From assembly GCF_021165955.1 (NCBI RefSeq), contig NZ_CP088952.1, positions 1,612,001 through 1,676,000 of the forward strand: a stretch of 64,000 nucleotides of DNA. The letters run 5' to 3'. Below the pieces are notes generated by a model. That model did not search any database, was not told the origin of the DNA, and worked only from the letters and a program-made list of their open reading frames with translations. Position numbers and translations under genes: made by a program. Below are positions 45,095-53,850 of this stretch, in pieces. Numbering within the stretch: position 1 is the first letter of the stretch; each line of letters starts with the position of its first letter. Origin of the DNA: Massilia endophytica. Its GTDB lineage: Bacteria; Pseudomonadota; Gammaproteobacteria; Burkholderiales; Burkholderiaceae_D.

Positions 45095-45574
45095 TTACTG
45101 CGCCGCCGCGCGCTGCGACAGGCTGTCCGCCTCGCCGTTCCGGTGGCGCGGCACCCAGCGCAGCGCCACATTCCCCATTGCCGCTATCAGCGACACCGCC
45201 TTCGCGCGGTGCTCCGCCAGCACCGGCGCGCTGAATTCCTCCTCCATCAGCACATCCTGCACCACCACCTGGCTGTCTCCCGCCACCTGCAGTTCGCGCA
45301 CGCCGCGTGCCGCCGCTGCCTCGAGCAGGGCGATCAGCGCCAGGTATTCGGCGTCGCTGCTGCTTCCCTGGCCCGCGCGCTCGCTGATCTCCACGTGCTC
45401 GCCAGCCGGCCCGCGCAGCACTGCGCCAATGCCAAGGCGGCCGGGATTCGGATGCGCCGAACCGTCGAACCAGCCGCGCCACGCGGTGGGCGAGGGCGCC
45501 GGTTTTTTCATCGACAGCTTCTCGGCGCGAGCCCTGGCCATCATCTGGGAACGTGGGGAATATATTGTTGACAT
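45095..45574 (-). CDS. RNase H-fold protein (RNase HI-like)
   Basis: 159 residues. After a ~35-residue basic extension, the RNase H fold starts at WFDGSAHPNPG (first catalytic Asp), with Glu in HVEISERAGQGSSSDAEYLAL, Asp in VAGDSQVVVQ, and the C-terminal WVPRHRNGEADSLS. This is the reverse-transcriptase-like RNase H group rather than housekeeping RnhA. The catalytic set looks complete. The start at 45574 is chosen by the AAGAAG leader. Confidence 0.85.
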   Translation of the reverse strand: MSTIYSPRSQMMARARAEKLSMKKPAPSPTAWRGWFDGSAHPNPGRLGIGAVLRGPAGEHVEISERAGQGSSSDAEYLALIALLEAAAARGVRELQVAGDSQVVVQDVLMEEEFSAPVLAEHRAKAVSLIAAMGNVALRWVPRHRNGEADSLSQRAAAQ

Positions 45575-45637
45575 TGTTGGTTCTTCTTGCAACACTTGCT
45601 CGGCACTTCCTGCCCATAATAACAAAGGAGATTCTTC

Positions 45638-47572
45638 ATGCGTTCAATGCATCGTGCCCTCCGCCTGACCGCGCTGGCACTGCTGTTGCAGTCTGCATTT
45701 TTTGTCCACCCCGTAGTGGCCGCACCTGCCGCCAAGGCAAGCGCCAAAGCCCCGAAGAAGTATTCGATCGAACAATTCATGGCCACCACTTCAATCAGTG
45801 GGGCGTCCTTCAGCAACGACGAAAAGCAGGTTCTCTTCAACAGCAACGAGACCGGCATCTTCAACGTCTATACGATGCCGGTGGGCGGCGGCAAGGCGAC
45901 GCCGCTGACCAAGTCGACCGTGGACAGCACCTTCGGCATCGGCTACTTCCGTAACGACGACCGCGTCCTCTTCACTCGCGACCAGGGCGGCAATGAGCAG
46001 AACCATCTTTACGTGCGCGAGCTCGATGGCAGCGAGAAGGACCTGACGCCGGGCGAGAAGCTCAAGGCCTCCTTCTTCGGCTGGCAGGAAGACGGCAATG
46101 CCTTCTTCGTGGTGACCAACGAGCGCGATCCCAAGTTCTTCGACGTCTACCGCTACGACGCGAAGAGCTATGCGCGCACGATGGTGTACAAGAACGAATC
46201 GGGCATGAACCCCTCGAAGATGAGCGGCGATGGCAAGTGGCTTACGCTGACGAAGATCAACACCACTTCCGACAACGACCTGCATCTCTATAACGTGGAC
46301 ACGAAGGAGAGCAGGCACATTACCCCGCACCAGGGCGCGGCCAGCTACGGCGCTTCCACCTTCGATCCTGCATCGAAGACGCTCTACTTCACTTCGAACG
46401 AAGGCAGTGAGTTCGACAGCCTGCGTACCTACGACCTGGCTACCGGCGCCATCGCGGTGCGCGAAAAGGCCGATTGGGACGTGGACGGCACCGCCTTCTC
46501 GCGCGATGGCCGCTACCGTATCACCGTCATCAATGAAGACGGCAGCACGGTGCTGCGCATCGTGGAAGGTCCGGACGAGAAGCCGCTCGCGCTGCCGAAG
46601 GTCCCGGGCGGCCAGGTGCGCGGCGCGGTATTCTCGAAGAGCAGCAAGCTGCTGGCCTTCTACGTCAATGGCGACCGTTCGCCGAACAACCTGTTCGTCT
46701 ACGACCTGGGCACGAAGAAGGTGCGCCAGCTGACACAGAGCCTGAGCAAGGAGATCGATCCGAACGACCTGGTGGAGGCTGAAGTGGTGCGCTTCAAGTC
46801 CTTCGACGGCATGGTGATCCCATCCATCTTCTACAAGCCCAAGGGCGCATCAGCCGCCAGCAAGGTGCCCGCTGTGGTGTTCGTCCACGGCGGCCCTGGC
46901 GGCCAGACCACGCGCGGCTACAGCGCACAGATCCAGTACCTGGTGAACAATGGCTACGCGGTCCTCGGCATCAATAACCGCGGCAGCAGCGGCTACGGAA
47001 AAACCTTCTTCATGGCCGACGACCGCAAGCACGGCCGCGAGCCGCTATGGGACTGCGTGGAAGCGAAGACCTTCCTGGCAAGCCTGGGTTATATCGATCC
47101 GGACCGCATCGGCATCATGGGCGGCAGCTACGGCGGCTACATGACACTGGCCGCCATGGCTTTCCGCCCCGAGGCGTTCAAGGTCGGCATCGATATCTTC
47201 GGCGTGAGCAACTGGCTGCGCACGCTCGAATCCATGCCCGCCTACTGGGAAGCGCAGCGCAAGGCGCTGTACGACGAAGTGGGTGACCCGGTGAAGGACA
47301 AGGACTTCCTGGTCGCCACCTCGCCGCTGTTCCATGCATCGAACATCGTGCGTCCGCTCATGGTCATCCAGGGCAAGAACGACCCGCGCGTGATCAAGCC
47401 CGAAAGCGACGAGATTGTGGAAGCGGTCAAGAAGAACAATGTGCCGGTCGAATATGTCGTCTTCGACGATGAGGGCCACGGCTTCCGCAAGAAGAAAAAC
47501 CAGGCGATCGCCAGCACGAAGATGGTCGAGTTCCTCGACAAATACCTGAAGGCCGGCTACACGAAGCAGTAA
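45638..47572 (+). CDS. S9-family prolyl oligopeptidase-type serine peptidase
   Basis: 644 residues with a signal peptide (about 1-29, VVAAP). The N-terminal beta-propeller (about 45-375) carries TolB/WD-like blades; the C-terminal alpha/beta hydrolase has Ser497 in GGSYGGY, Asp in GKNDPRV and His in DEGHGF. Probably periplasmic, cleaving short peptides. AAAGGAGATTCTTC is the ribosome site. Confidence 0.94.
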   Translation: MRSMHRALRLTALALLLQSAFFVHPVVAAPAAKASAKAPKKYSIEQFMATTSISGASFSNDEKQVLFNSNETGIFNVYTMPVGGGKATPLTKSTVDSTFGIGYFRNDDRVLFTRDQGGNEQNHLYVRELDGSEKDLTPGEKLKASFFGWQEDGNAFFVVTNERDPKFFDVYRYDAKSYARTMVYKNESGMNPSKMSGDGKWLTLTKINTTSDNDLHLYNVDTKESRHITPHQGAASYGASTFDPASKTLYFTSNEGSEFDSLRTYDLATGAIAVREKADWDVDGTAFSRDGRYRITVINEDGSTVLRIVEGPDEKPLALPKVPGGQVRGAVFSKSSKLLAFYVNGDRSPNNLFVYDLGTKKVRQLTQSLSKEIDPNDLVEAEVVRFKSFDGMVIPSIFYKPKGASAASKVPAVVFVHGGPGGQTTRGYSAQIQYLVNNGYAVLGINNRGSSGYGKTFFMADDRKHGREPLWDCVEAKTFLASLGYIDPDRIGIMGGSYGGYMTLAAMAFRPEAFKVGIDIFGVSNWLRTLESMPAYWEAQRKALYDEVGDPVKDKDFLVATSPLFHASNIVRPLMVIQGKNDPRVIKPESDEIVEAVKKNNVPVEYVVFDDEGHGFRKKKNQAIASTKMVEFLDKYLKAGYTKQ

Positions 47573-47581
47573 GAAAGAAAA

Positions 47582-47609
47582 GGGGACAGACCCAAGCGGG
47601 TCTGTCCCC
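47582..47609 (-). terminator. Strong hairpin terminator
   Basis: GGGGACAGACCC and GGGTCTGTCCCC form a perfect 12-bp stem around an AAGC loop. On the minus strand it is followed by a T-rich TTTCTTTCTT tail, so it is a good intrinsic terminator for the 47650 gene. It probably also limits readthrough from the convergent S9 peptidase gene. Confidence 0.75.
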
Positions 47610-47649
47610 GGTACCTCAGTCGACAACCGATCACAGTCGGCGCAGACGA

Positions 47650-48204
47650 TCAGCGGCGATACGGATTCTCCGGCCGATGATCATAGCGGTTCGGCACCCC
47701 ATCCCCATCCCGGTCGCGGTCATAGCGGTTCGGAATCCCGTCGCGGTCCTGGTCACGGCTGTAACCTCGGCCATAACCCCGGTCGTATCCCCGGCCATAG
47801 TGGCGGTTGTTGTCATACCGGTCATAGCGGTTCGGAATTCCGTCGTTGTCGCGGTCCCGGTCGTAACGGTTGGGAATTCCGTCATGGTCGCTGTCGCGGC
47901 GGTCCCAGCGCGAAGGCTCGTAGTACCAGCGGCCCTGGTGCCCCACCCAGCGCGGCTGGGTGTACACATAGCCGGGACGATCCATGATCCAGGTGCCGCC
48001 CACCCACACGTGGCGGTGGCCGTTCCAGCTCCAGTAGCCAGGTGCCCAGATATAGCCGTAGCGCGGCGGAGGAACCGGCTCGTAGCGCAGCGGGGGCGGC
48101 GCGTTGCCGATCACCACACTGAAGTCCACCTGCGCCATTGCGGGCAGGGGCGCGAGGGCCGCCGAGCCGGCGGCGATGAGGACTGCTGCGATAAATTTGT
48201 TCAT
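47650..48204 (-). CDS. Secreted YXWXGXW protein with calcium-type repeats (paralogue)
   Basis: 184 residues. Signal peptide to about residue 24 (PAMAQ), then YIWAPGYWSWNGHRHVWVGG, and a C-terminal region with four DRDxDGxPNRYD-type units. A Tyr/Gly/Arg-rich insert (YGRGYDRGYGRGYSRD) splits the repeats. Same architecture as the 38085 gene, about 9 kb away, so the two arose by duplication. GAAGGAGAGAACC precedes the ATG. Confidence 0.85.
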   Translation of the reverse strand: MNKFIAAVLIAAGSAALAPLPAMAQVDFSVVIGNAPPPLRYEPVPPPRYGYIWAPGYWSWNGHRHVWVGGTWIMDRPGYVYTQPRWVGHQGRWYYEPSRWDRRDSDHDGIPNRYDRDRDNDGIPNRYDRYDNNRHYGRGYDRGYGRGYSRDQDRDGIPNRYDRDRDGDGVPNRYDHRPENPYRR

Positions 48205-48330
48205 GGTTCTCTCCTTCACCTGAAGTATGGCTTCACTATAGCAAGCACGCGTGAAGTGGAGTAACCCTGATTCAGTTTTTTACAAATGCCGTAGAAATGC
48301 TACACACGAGGACTGCCGCCTTACAGCTGC

Positions 48331-48564
48331 TTACAGGCTGGCGACGGCAGGCGTATGTTTTTGTTCCTCGACGAGCGACGCAACTTTTTCCGCGTGCGTC
48401 ATGCGTTTTGCCGTAATGACCACGACGGGCATCTTCTGTGCGCTGGCTGCGGCGGTGCGCACCGGCTCCGGTTTCTGTGCTGCCGCATCGTAGGCGACAT
48501 TGGCGGCGCAGGCGATGCCGAAGGCGGCCAGGAATACGACTTCGAAGTGTTTCAGGACGTTCAT
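48331..48564 (-). CDS. Small membrane-anchored or secreted protein
   Basis: 77 residues. A hydrophobic N-terminal segment (FEVVFLAAFGIACAANVAYDAA) could be a signal peptide or a single membrane anchor. The rest is polar with PVVVITAKRMTHAEKVASL. AGAGGGAGAACATC is a good ribosome site, supporting a real gene. Family not recognised. Confidence 0.62.
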   Translation of the reverse strand: MNVLKHFEVVFLAAFGIACAANVAYDAAAQKPEPVRTAAASAQKMPVVVITAKRMTHAEKVASLVEEQKHTPAVASL

Positions 48565-48743
48565 GATGTTCTCCCTCTGTGTGCGTTGGCGGTTTCGATG
48601 TTTGCACTGTATCCAAAGGCGAAATGGCCCGCCATCGGCGTGCGACGGGCCGCATTTTTGGCGGCATGAGATGCCGAAAACAGCCGGTTTTCCGGCTCCC
48701 CCGGCTATGCCTGTGCATACTCGACAACCCGCTGGGGGACCCT

Positions 48744-51700
48744 ATGGCTGGCAGCTGGACAGCACTACCGGAACGGCTCGTGCGTGCGCTGCGCACCCGG
48801 CGGCGCACCCTGGCCGCCCCGCGCCCGCGCCGAGCCCTGTACGGGAGCGCGGCCCTCGTATTGATGGGAGCCGCCGCGGGAGGCGCCTTGCTCGCGTGGC
48901 ACGCCATACGGCTGGGCGAAGCCTCGGGCAGCACCGCCAGCTCGGCGGATGAGGGCAGGGTAGCGCGGCTGTTCCAGCCGCTCGTGCCGGGCGCCGTCTT
49001 TGCCGTCCCGGACGGCGGGGCGCCCGGCGTGCGCATCCTGCCGCAGCCCTCGGGAACGGTGCTCGTGGCCCATGGGCTGCGGCCGGACCCTGTGGTGCGC
49101 GTCGACCTGTGTACCCAGCTTTCAGGCAACCGCCTTGTGCCCCTTCGTATCGGCTACCGATTCGGCGACGTGGAGCGCTGGCAGCGTGGCGCAGAAGAGA
49201 AAGGCGCTCCGCTTGGCCTGCGCAACGTGCTGCTGCTTTCGGACAGTTCCGCAAGCGCCATGCCGGAACTGGAACTCGCCGGCGTGGCGGGTCAGCTTGC
49301 ACCGCTTTCGCTGCGCTGGAAGGCGCGGCCTGAGAGCGGCAGCGTGCAATGGCTGGGCGATTCGGGCGCGGCGGAGCCGGGCAGGGCGGCCATGCTGCGC
49401 CAGGGATGGCTCGCGTGGCAAGGCGCGGCGTTGCGGCTCGAACGGCGCAGGAGCGGAGCCTGTCCGCAGGCGGGCGAGCTCGTAGTGCAGATGTACCGTC
49501 CTTCCGAGCGTTCCATGGCCAGCCTGGTGGCCGCTTTTTCCCCGCATGGCGAAGCGGCCAGCGCACTGCTGCGTCCCGGCCGCTACGAGGTTCCCAGCCG
49601 GGCGCCCGCAAGCCTTGAGGACAAATCGCTTTTCGACGCCCTTCAGGCGCATGGCCTGGTCCGCATTTCAGCCAATGGCCTGGCCGAGCTGGCGCCGCAG
49701 GACTTGCCCGCGTGGCGCGCATCCTCCGGCGAGGCCCGTGTGCCAGGCCTGGATGGTTGGCAGGGCGCGGTGCTCGATGACGAAGGGCGCAAACTGCTCA
49801 AGCGCCTCTACCAGCAGGCGGACGGCGACTATGTGCGCCAACAGGCGGATATCTACAACAGCGAGCGCCAGCTGCTTGCATGGCGGCTGAAGGATGGCAG
49901 CGATGCGGTCTTCAGCGCCGCTGGCGCGGCGGGTCCCCTGCCGCAGACCGCGGCCATGCCCGCATCCTCCGCGCGCCTCTTCGACAGCCTGCCGCATGGC
50001 TGGCAGCCCTGGTCCCGCGTGGCGCGCTGGCCGTCGGCGGCCGGCGATGGCGCCACCCTGACGCTGTCGCTGCCCCAGGCGGCATCGGGCAAGGAAACGC
50101 TGCGCATGCTCCTGATCGGCCGTGTGGGCGCAGCCCACGGCGCCGCAGTGAGCACCCAGCCTGCGTGCACGGGACGTGCGTGCGGCAGCGCTGGCGACGT
50201 GCAGGCCCTCGTGCTGAATCCCCACCCCGGCGTGCGCGAGATCACGCTTTCCGTTGCGCCGCTCGACGCAGCAGGCATGCTGCGGCCGGAGGACTACCGG
50301 TATCGCCACCTTGTCAATGCGGGCGGCAGGCTCATATGGCAGGCGCTTCCCGATACGCTCCGCCAGCCTGCCGCTGCATCGCCCGCGGCCGTTCCCGTGC
50401 TGCTGCATGACCGGAACGGAACGCTGCTGTGGTCCGCCGGTGCGCCCACGCGGCAGGCCCAGGATGCGGGACTCTCGGCCATGCTCGGCCTGAACGAGGA
50501 ACATGCGAACAGCATTGCGGGCATGCTGGCGCGCGCAGGCATGAATGCCGGAGGCTCCAGCAGTGCCCAGCTCACCATCGACCTTCCCTTGCAGGCGCTC
50601 AGCCAGCAGATTCTCGACTGCCTTGCCATGCGGCGCGGCCGCTGGACCGGTACGGCCTGCACAGGCGGCAGCGCGCCGCCAGAAGGCAGGCATGCAGGCT
50701 TCGTGCTGCTTGACGCCGAGAACGGCGATATCCTCGCGGCGGCAGGCGCCGGAAGCGGCAGGGCCAGCGCCGCCAGCTGGGCCGAGCTGCGCGATTTCGA
50801 CCGGGCCAATCCTGCCCGCAGCCCCCTGCGTCTTCCAGCACTGCAGCATGACGGCGGCGCCCACCAGAGCCCCGGATCGACGTTCAAGGTAGTGAGCGCA
50901 CTGGGCCTGGAAATGGCTGCGCGTTCGGACCGCCAGCTGGACAGCCTGCTGGACGGCTTGCCGCTGGCGCGCATCAACGCCGTGGCGCGCGGACGGGGTT
51001 TTGCATTCGATACGGCGGCGCCCATCTATCCCGCGACGGCAAAGCAGGTCCACATCACGAACTACCGCGAGCAGAGTCTGGACCGGCGTGCGCAGGAAGG
51101 GCGCCTCGGCCTGGCGCAGGCGCTCACCTACAGCCTCAATACCTGGTTTGCGTGGTCGGCCGAACTGAGCGACCGCAGCCTGTTCGGCCAGCCCACGGGC
51201 GGCGTTCCGGCCGTGCAGCCGCTGGAGGCGGGGGCGCTGGAGGAAGTGCGTCCCATTGTGGCGGCCGCACGGCTGCTTGGCTTCGAACAGCCGCTGCGCC
51301 TGGATGCAGGCCTGCTGCCGCCGGACTTCGCCTGGTCCGCCTACGACGCCTTGCAGGGCACTCCGGCCCATTTCGATCCCATTCACAGCCGCCACGAACT
51401 GCGGCAAATGAGCATCGGCCTGCGCATGCAGTCCACCCCCCTGCAGATGGCGCTTGCGTCGGCGGCCATCGGCGAAGGCGCCACCGTCACCCCCCGCCTG
51501 CTTCTGACGCTGAATGGGCGGCAGGCCGAAACCGGGACCGGCACACGGCTTCCGGTGCGCCTGGACCGTATCCGCGCAGGCATGAAGGGTGTGGTGGACC
51601 GCGGCACGGCGGCGGGAGCCTTCGGCGGCCCGGCGCTGGCCGCGCTGCGCCCCGGCCTGTACGGGAAGACCGGAACGGCGCCCGTCACCGAGCAGGCCGC

Positions 51701-51878
51701 AACTGTATGGTTCACCGGCTGGCTGGAGCCCGGAATGCTCCCTGGCCAGCGCCACCGCCTCGCTTTCGCGGCCTTCGCCAGCCATTCTGACGCAAGCGGC
51801 GGCGAACACGCTGCGCCGGTAGTGGCCGCAGTGCTGGCTGCCCTGGCCCGCCAGAACGGAGAACAGAGGGGGAAATAG
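48744..51878 (+). CDS. Large penicillin-binding transpeptidase
   Basis: 1044 residues. A membrane anchor at about 33-55 follows a basic N terminus. Residues ~60-560 are a long periplasmic region I cannot assign. The transpeptidase domain (about 610-1040) has all three motifs: SPGSTFK with Ser712 and Lys715, SLN at 797-799, and KTG at 975-977. There is no glycosyltransferase domain, so it is a class B-like enzyme of unusual length. The start at 48744 has GGGGGAC upstream. It lies 102 bases before the six-gene SPFH/kinase cluster on the same strand and may belong to it. Confidence 0.87.
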   Translation: MAGSWTALPERLVRALRTRRRTLAAPRPRRALYGSAALVLMGAAAGGALLAWHAIRLGEASGSTASSADEGRVARLFQPLVPGAVFAVPDGGAPGVRILPQPSGTVLVAHGLRPDPVVRVDLCTQLSGNRLVPLRIGYRFGDVERWQRGAEEKGAPLGLRNVLLLSDSSASAMPELELAGVAGQLAPLSLRWKARPESGSVQWLGDSGAAEPGRAAMLRQGWLAWQGAALRLERRRSGACPQAGELVVQMYRPSERSMASLVAAFSPHGEAASALLRPGRYEVPSRAPASLEDKSLFDALQAHGLVRISANGLAELAPQDLPAWRASSGEARVPGLDGWQGAVLDDEGRKLLKRLYQQADGDYVRQQADIYNSERQLLAWRLKDGSDAVFSAAGAAGPLPQTAAMPASSARLFDSLPHGWQPWSRVARWPSAAGDGATLTLSLPQAASGKETLRMLLIGRVGAAHGAAVSTQPACTGRACGSAGDVQALVLNPHPGVREITLSVAPLDAAGMLRPEDYRYRHLVNAGGRLIWQALPDTLRQPAAASPAAVPVLLHDRNGTLLWSAGAPTRQAQDAGLSAMLGLNEEHANSIAGMLARAGMNAGGSSSAQLTIDLPLQALSQQILDCLAMRRGRWTGTACTGGSAPPEGRHAGFVLLDAENGDILAAAGAGSGRASAASWAELRDFDRANPARSPLRLPALQHDGGAHQSPGSTFKVVSALGLEMAARSDRQLDSLLDGLPLARINAVARGRGFAFDTAAPIYPATAKQVHITNYREQSLDRRAQEGRLGLAQALTYSLNTWFAWSAELSDRSLFGQPTGGVPAVQPLEAGALEEVRPIVAAARLLGFEQPLRLDAGLLPPDFAWSAYDALQGTPAHFDPIHSRHELRQMSIGLRMQSTPLQMALASAAIGEGATVTPRLLLTLNGRQAETGTGTRLPVRLDRIRAGMKGVVDRGTAAGAFGGPALAALRPGLYGKTGTAPVTEQAATVWFTGWLEPGMLPGQRHRLAFAAFASHSDASGGEHAAPVVAAVLAALARQNGEQRGK

Positions 51879-51980
51879 GCTTGTATACCGGACAATGGGC
51901 GGTCCGCCAACGTGGCATGATAGACAAACAAGCGTCGGCAGCCATCCGGCTCCGGCGTGACACTTCGTCAACAGGAACGT

Positions 51981-53264
51981 ATGCGGCTGCCAGGAACCCG
52001 CTATCAGGAGCACGGCTGGGAACAGGTGCGCAAGCTGCTAGGGCAGTGCTCCTTGCACGCCTTCAGGCAGGGCGACCTGGGGGTGGCGCTCGCCGGTCCT
52101 TCCTCTGAACTCCTGGACTGGTACATCGAAACCCTGTCCGCCGAACTGCATGCCGCTGCCCGCCTTGCGCGAGGCGAGCAGCCCTGCAACAGCTACGGCG
52201 ACAGCGCGGCGCAGCTTTCCATCAGCCTCCTGTTCGAACTGCAGGTTCAGCCATCCTACTGGGATGCCTTCGTGGCCGCCGTGCGGACGGAGCATGCGAA
52301 GCAGCCTGCCTTCTGGAGCAGTGCGGCCGGTGAAGGCATGCTGCGAAAGAAGGTCAACGACATGTTTGCCACCCTGCGCGACAAGGTCGATGCCGACAAC
52401 TACCAGGCCGCAACCGGCAAACCCTGCTCGCCGAACCGCATCTATACCTACCGCATGCTGGACACGGCATATCATGGGCTCGCGCAGATCTTCGCCAACT
52501 GGGAACACAATGTGGAGCAGGTCGGGGAGATTCTCGGGCGCGAGGTGCAAGGCACGCCGATCGAAGTGCGGCAGATGCGCAGCATCGCCGACTGCAAGCC
52601 GGAGTGGATCATCAACTGGAGTGCATCGCTGGAACGTTTTGAGGGCGCTCCAGGGCCGCTGCATACGAAGTCCAAGCGTTTCGCCAGCCTGAAGAACAGT
52701 CCGGACAAGATCGGCGCCATGTTGCGCGAGATCGGCGAGTACGAAGCCCTTTCGGCGAATCACGACGTGGCGGACTGGCAGCAGGACAAGGATGAAGCGG
52801 CGCTTTGGCTGGAAGACTTCTGGCGCGTGGCATCGGAGGCGGTGGAGCGCGAATCTCCCGACCGCATCCTCACGCCGCCCGAAGAGGACGACGAGGCGGA
52901 GGAAGAGGCTGACGACCTTCCGCGCGGCGCGCCGGTGGATGACGCCACGCGTGCCGTGGCCGAGGCGCGCGCTGCCTCGCTTTCACTGCCCCTCCGCTAT
53001 ATGGAAATGGCTGCTGCCGCCCAGGACTGCAGCAGCTGGACAGCGCGGGTGCTGAGGAACGTGTCGCTGCCCATCCGCCTGGCGGTCTATCACAAGCTTC
53101 TCGGGCCCGTGGACGACAGCTACCCGGACGCATGGCTGGACCCTGAAACGGGCGAACTGCCCACCGTGCAGCAACTGGCCGCATTGGACGGCATCTCCGC
53201 GCCCACGCTGCGCAAGCGCCGCGATGAAGCGATAGCGCTGCTGCACGCGGCACAGCGGACCTGA
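51981..53264 (+). CDS. Unknown protein with C-terminal helix-turn-helix
   Basis: 427 residues, soluble, largely helical. A strongly acidic stretch (PPEEDDEAEEEADD) at about 305-318 separates the N-terminal domain from a C-terminal part ending in LPTVQQLAALDGISAPTLRKRRDEAI, which reads as a sigma-factor- or Fis-like helix-turn-helix. No family was recognised for the rest. The GTG at 51957 is an alternative start. First of six tightly spaced genes; a transcriptional role for the cluster is inferred. Confidence 0.72.
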   Translation: MRLPGTRYQEHGWEQVRKLLGQCSLHAFRQGDLGVALAGPSSELLDWYIETLSAELHAAARLARGEQPCNSYGDSAAQLSISLLFELQVQPSYWDAFVAAVRTEHAKQPAFWSSAAGEGMLRKKVNDMFATLRDKVDADNYQAATGKPCSPNRIYTYRMLDTAYHGLAQIFANWEHNVEQVGEILGREVQGTPIEVRQMRSIADCKPEWIINWSASLERFEGAPGPLHTKSKRFASLKNSPDKIGAMLREIGEYEALSANHDVADWQQDKDEAALWLEDFWRVASEAVERESPDRILTPPEEDDEAEEEADDLPRGAPVDDATRAVAEARAASLSLPLRYMEMAAAAQDCSSWTARVLRNVSLPIRLAVYHKLLGPVDDSYPDAWLDPETGELPTVQQLAALDGISAPTLRKRRDEAIALLHAAQRT

Positions 53265-53282
53265 ACGTAAAGGATTTTGACG

Positions 53283-53846
53283 ATGACATCGCCCGACCGG
53301 AAACTGCAAGAGCGCCTGCTGCTCTCCCGCCCTGTGCCGGGAGACCGCCTGATGCTGGCTGACGAAGTGCTGCTCGCGGCGCTGGACGGCAGCCAGCCGC
53401 TGTCGCCCGGCGAACTGGCGGCCCTGAAGGGATCGCCCCTTACCCTGCGCCGTTTCCGCCAGTTGTCCATCGAACGCCGCGCCGCGAAACCGGGGGTCGC
53501 CAACGACCCGGTCTGGCGAGGCAGCGGCGGCATGCTGCGCGCGGCTTCCACCAGCGCCGCCCTGGAATCGCTGGTAACGGACGACGGCTACTGGACCCTG
53601 CATTTCGTGGCCGATGAAGACGGATGGCAGGTGATTCTTGCGCTCGAGCCCGCGGCGCCGTTCGCTGCCCGCCTGCTGCGCGAGCGTCCGCAAGTGCGCG
53701 TGACGGATGGCGGCGGCGGAATCGTCGTCCAGGGACAGCTCGATGCGGATGGCGAATGCGAACGCCGCTGGGCCTTCCCATCGCCTCCGGCCGAGCACTT
53801 CCAGCAGCACGGCGCGCGCTTCTCCGTGGCGCCGATGGCGGTCTGA
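53283..53846 (+). CDS. Unknown protein, second gene of the cluster
   Basis: 187 residues. The N-terminal third is helical (LSPGELAALKGSPLTLRRFRQL); the remainder is beta-rich with DGYWTLHFVADEDGWQVILAL. No signal peptide or membrane segment. AAAGGATTTTGACG precedes the ATG. It sits 18 bases after the helix-turn-helix gene and 4 before the next. Pairing with the preceding gene as a regulator and partner is possible, but nothing identifies it. Confidence 0.65.
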   Translation: MTSPDRKLQERLLLSRPVPGDRLMLADEVLLAALDGSQPLSPGELAALKGSPLTLRRFRQLSIERRAAKPGVANDPVWRGSGGMLRAASTSAALESLVTDDGYWTLHFVADEDGWQVILALEPAAPFAARLLRERPQVRVTDGGGGIVVQGQLDADGECERRWAFPSPPAEHFQQHGARFSVAPMAV

Positions 53847-53850
53847 TTCC

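Noticed and set aside
45568..45573. TTGACA as the -35 element of the S9 peptidase promoter
   Set aside because: No acceptable -10 hexamer lies 16-18 bases downstream, and the site overlaps the start codon of the opposite gene.
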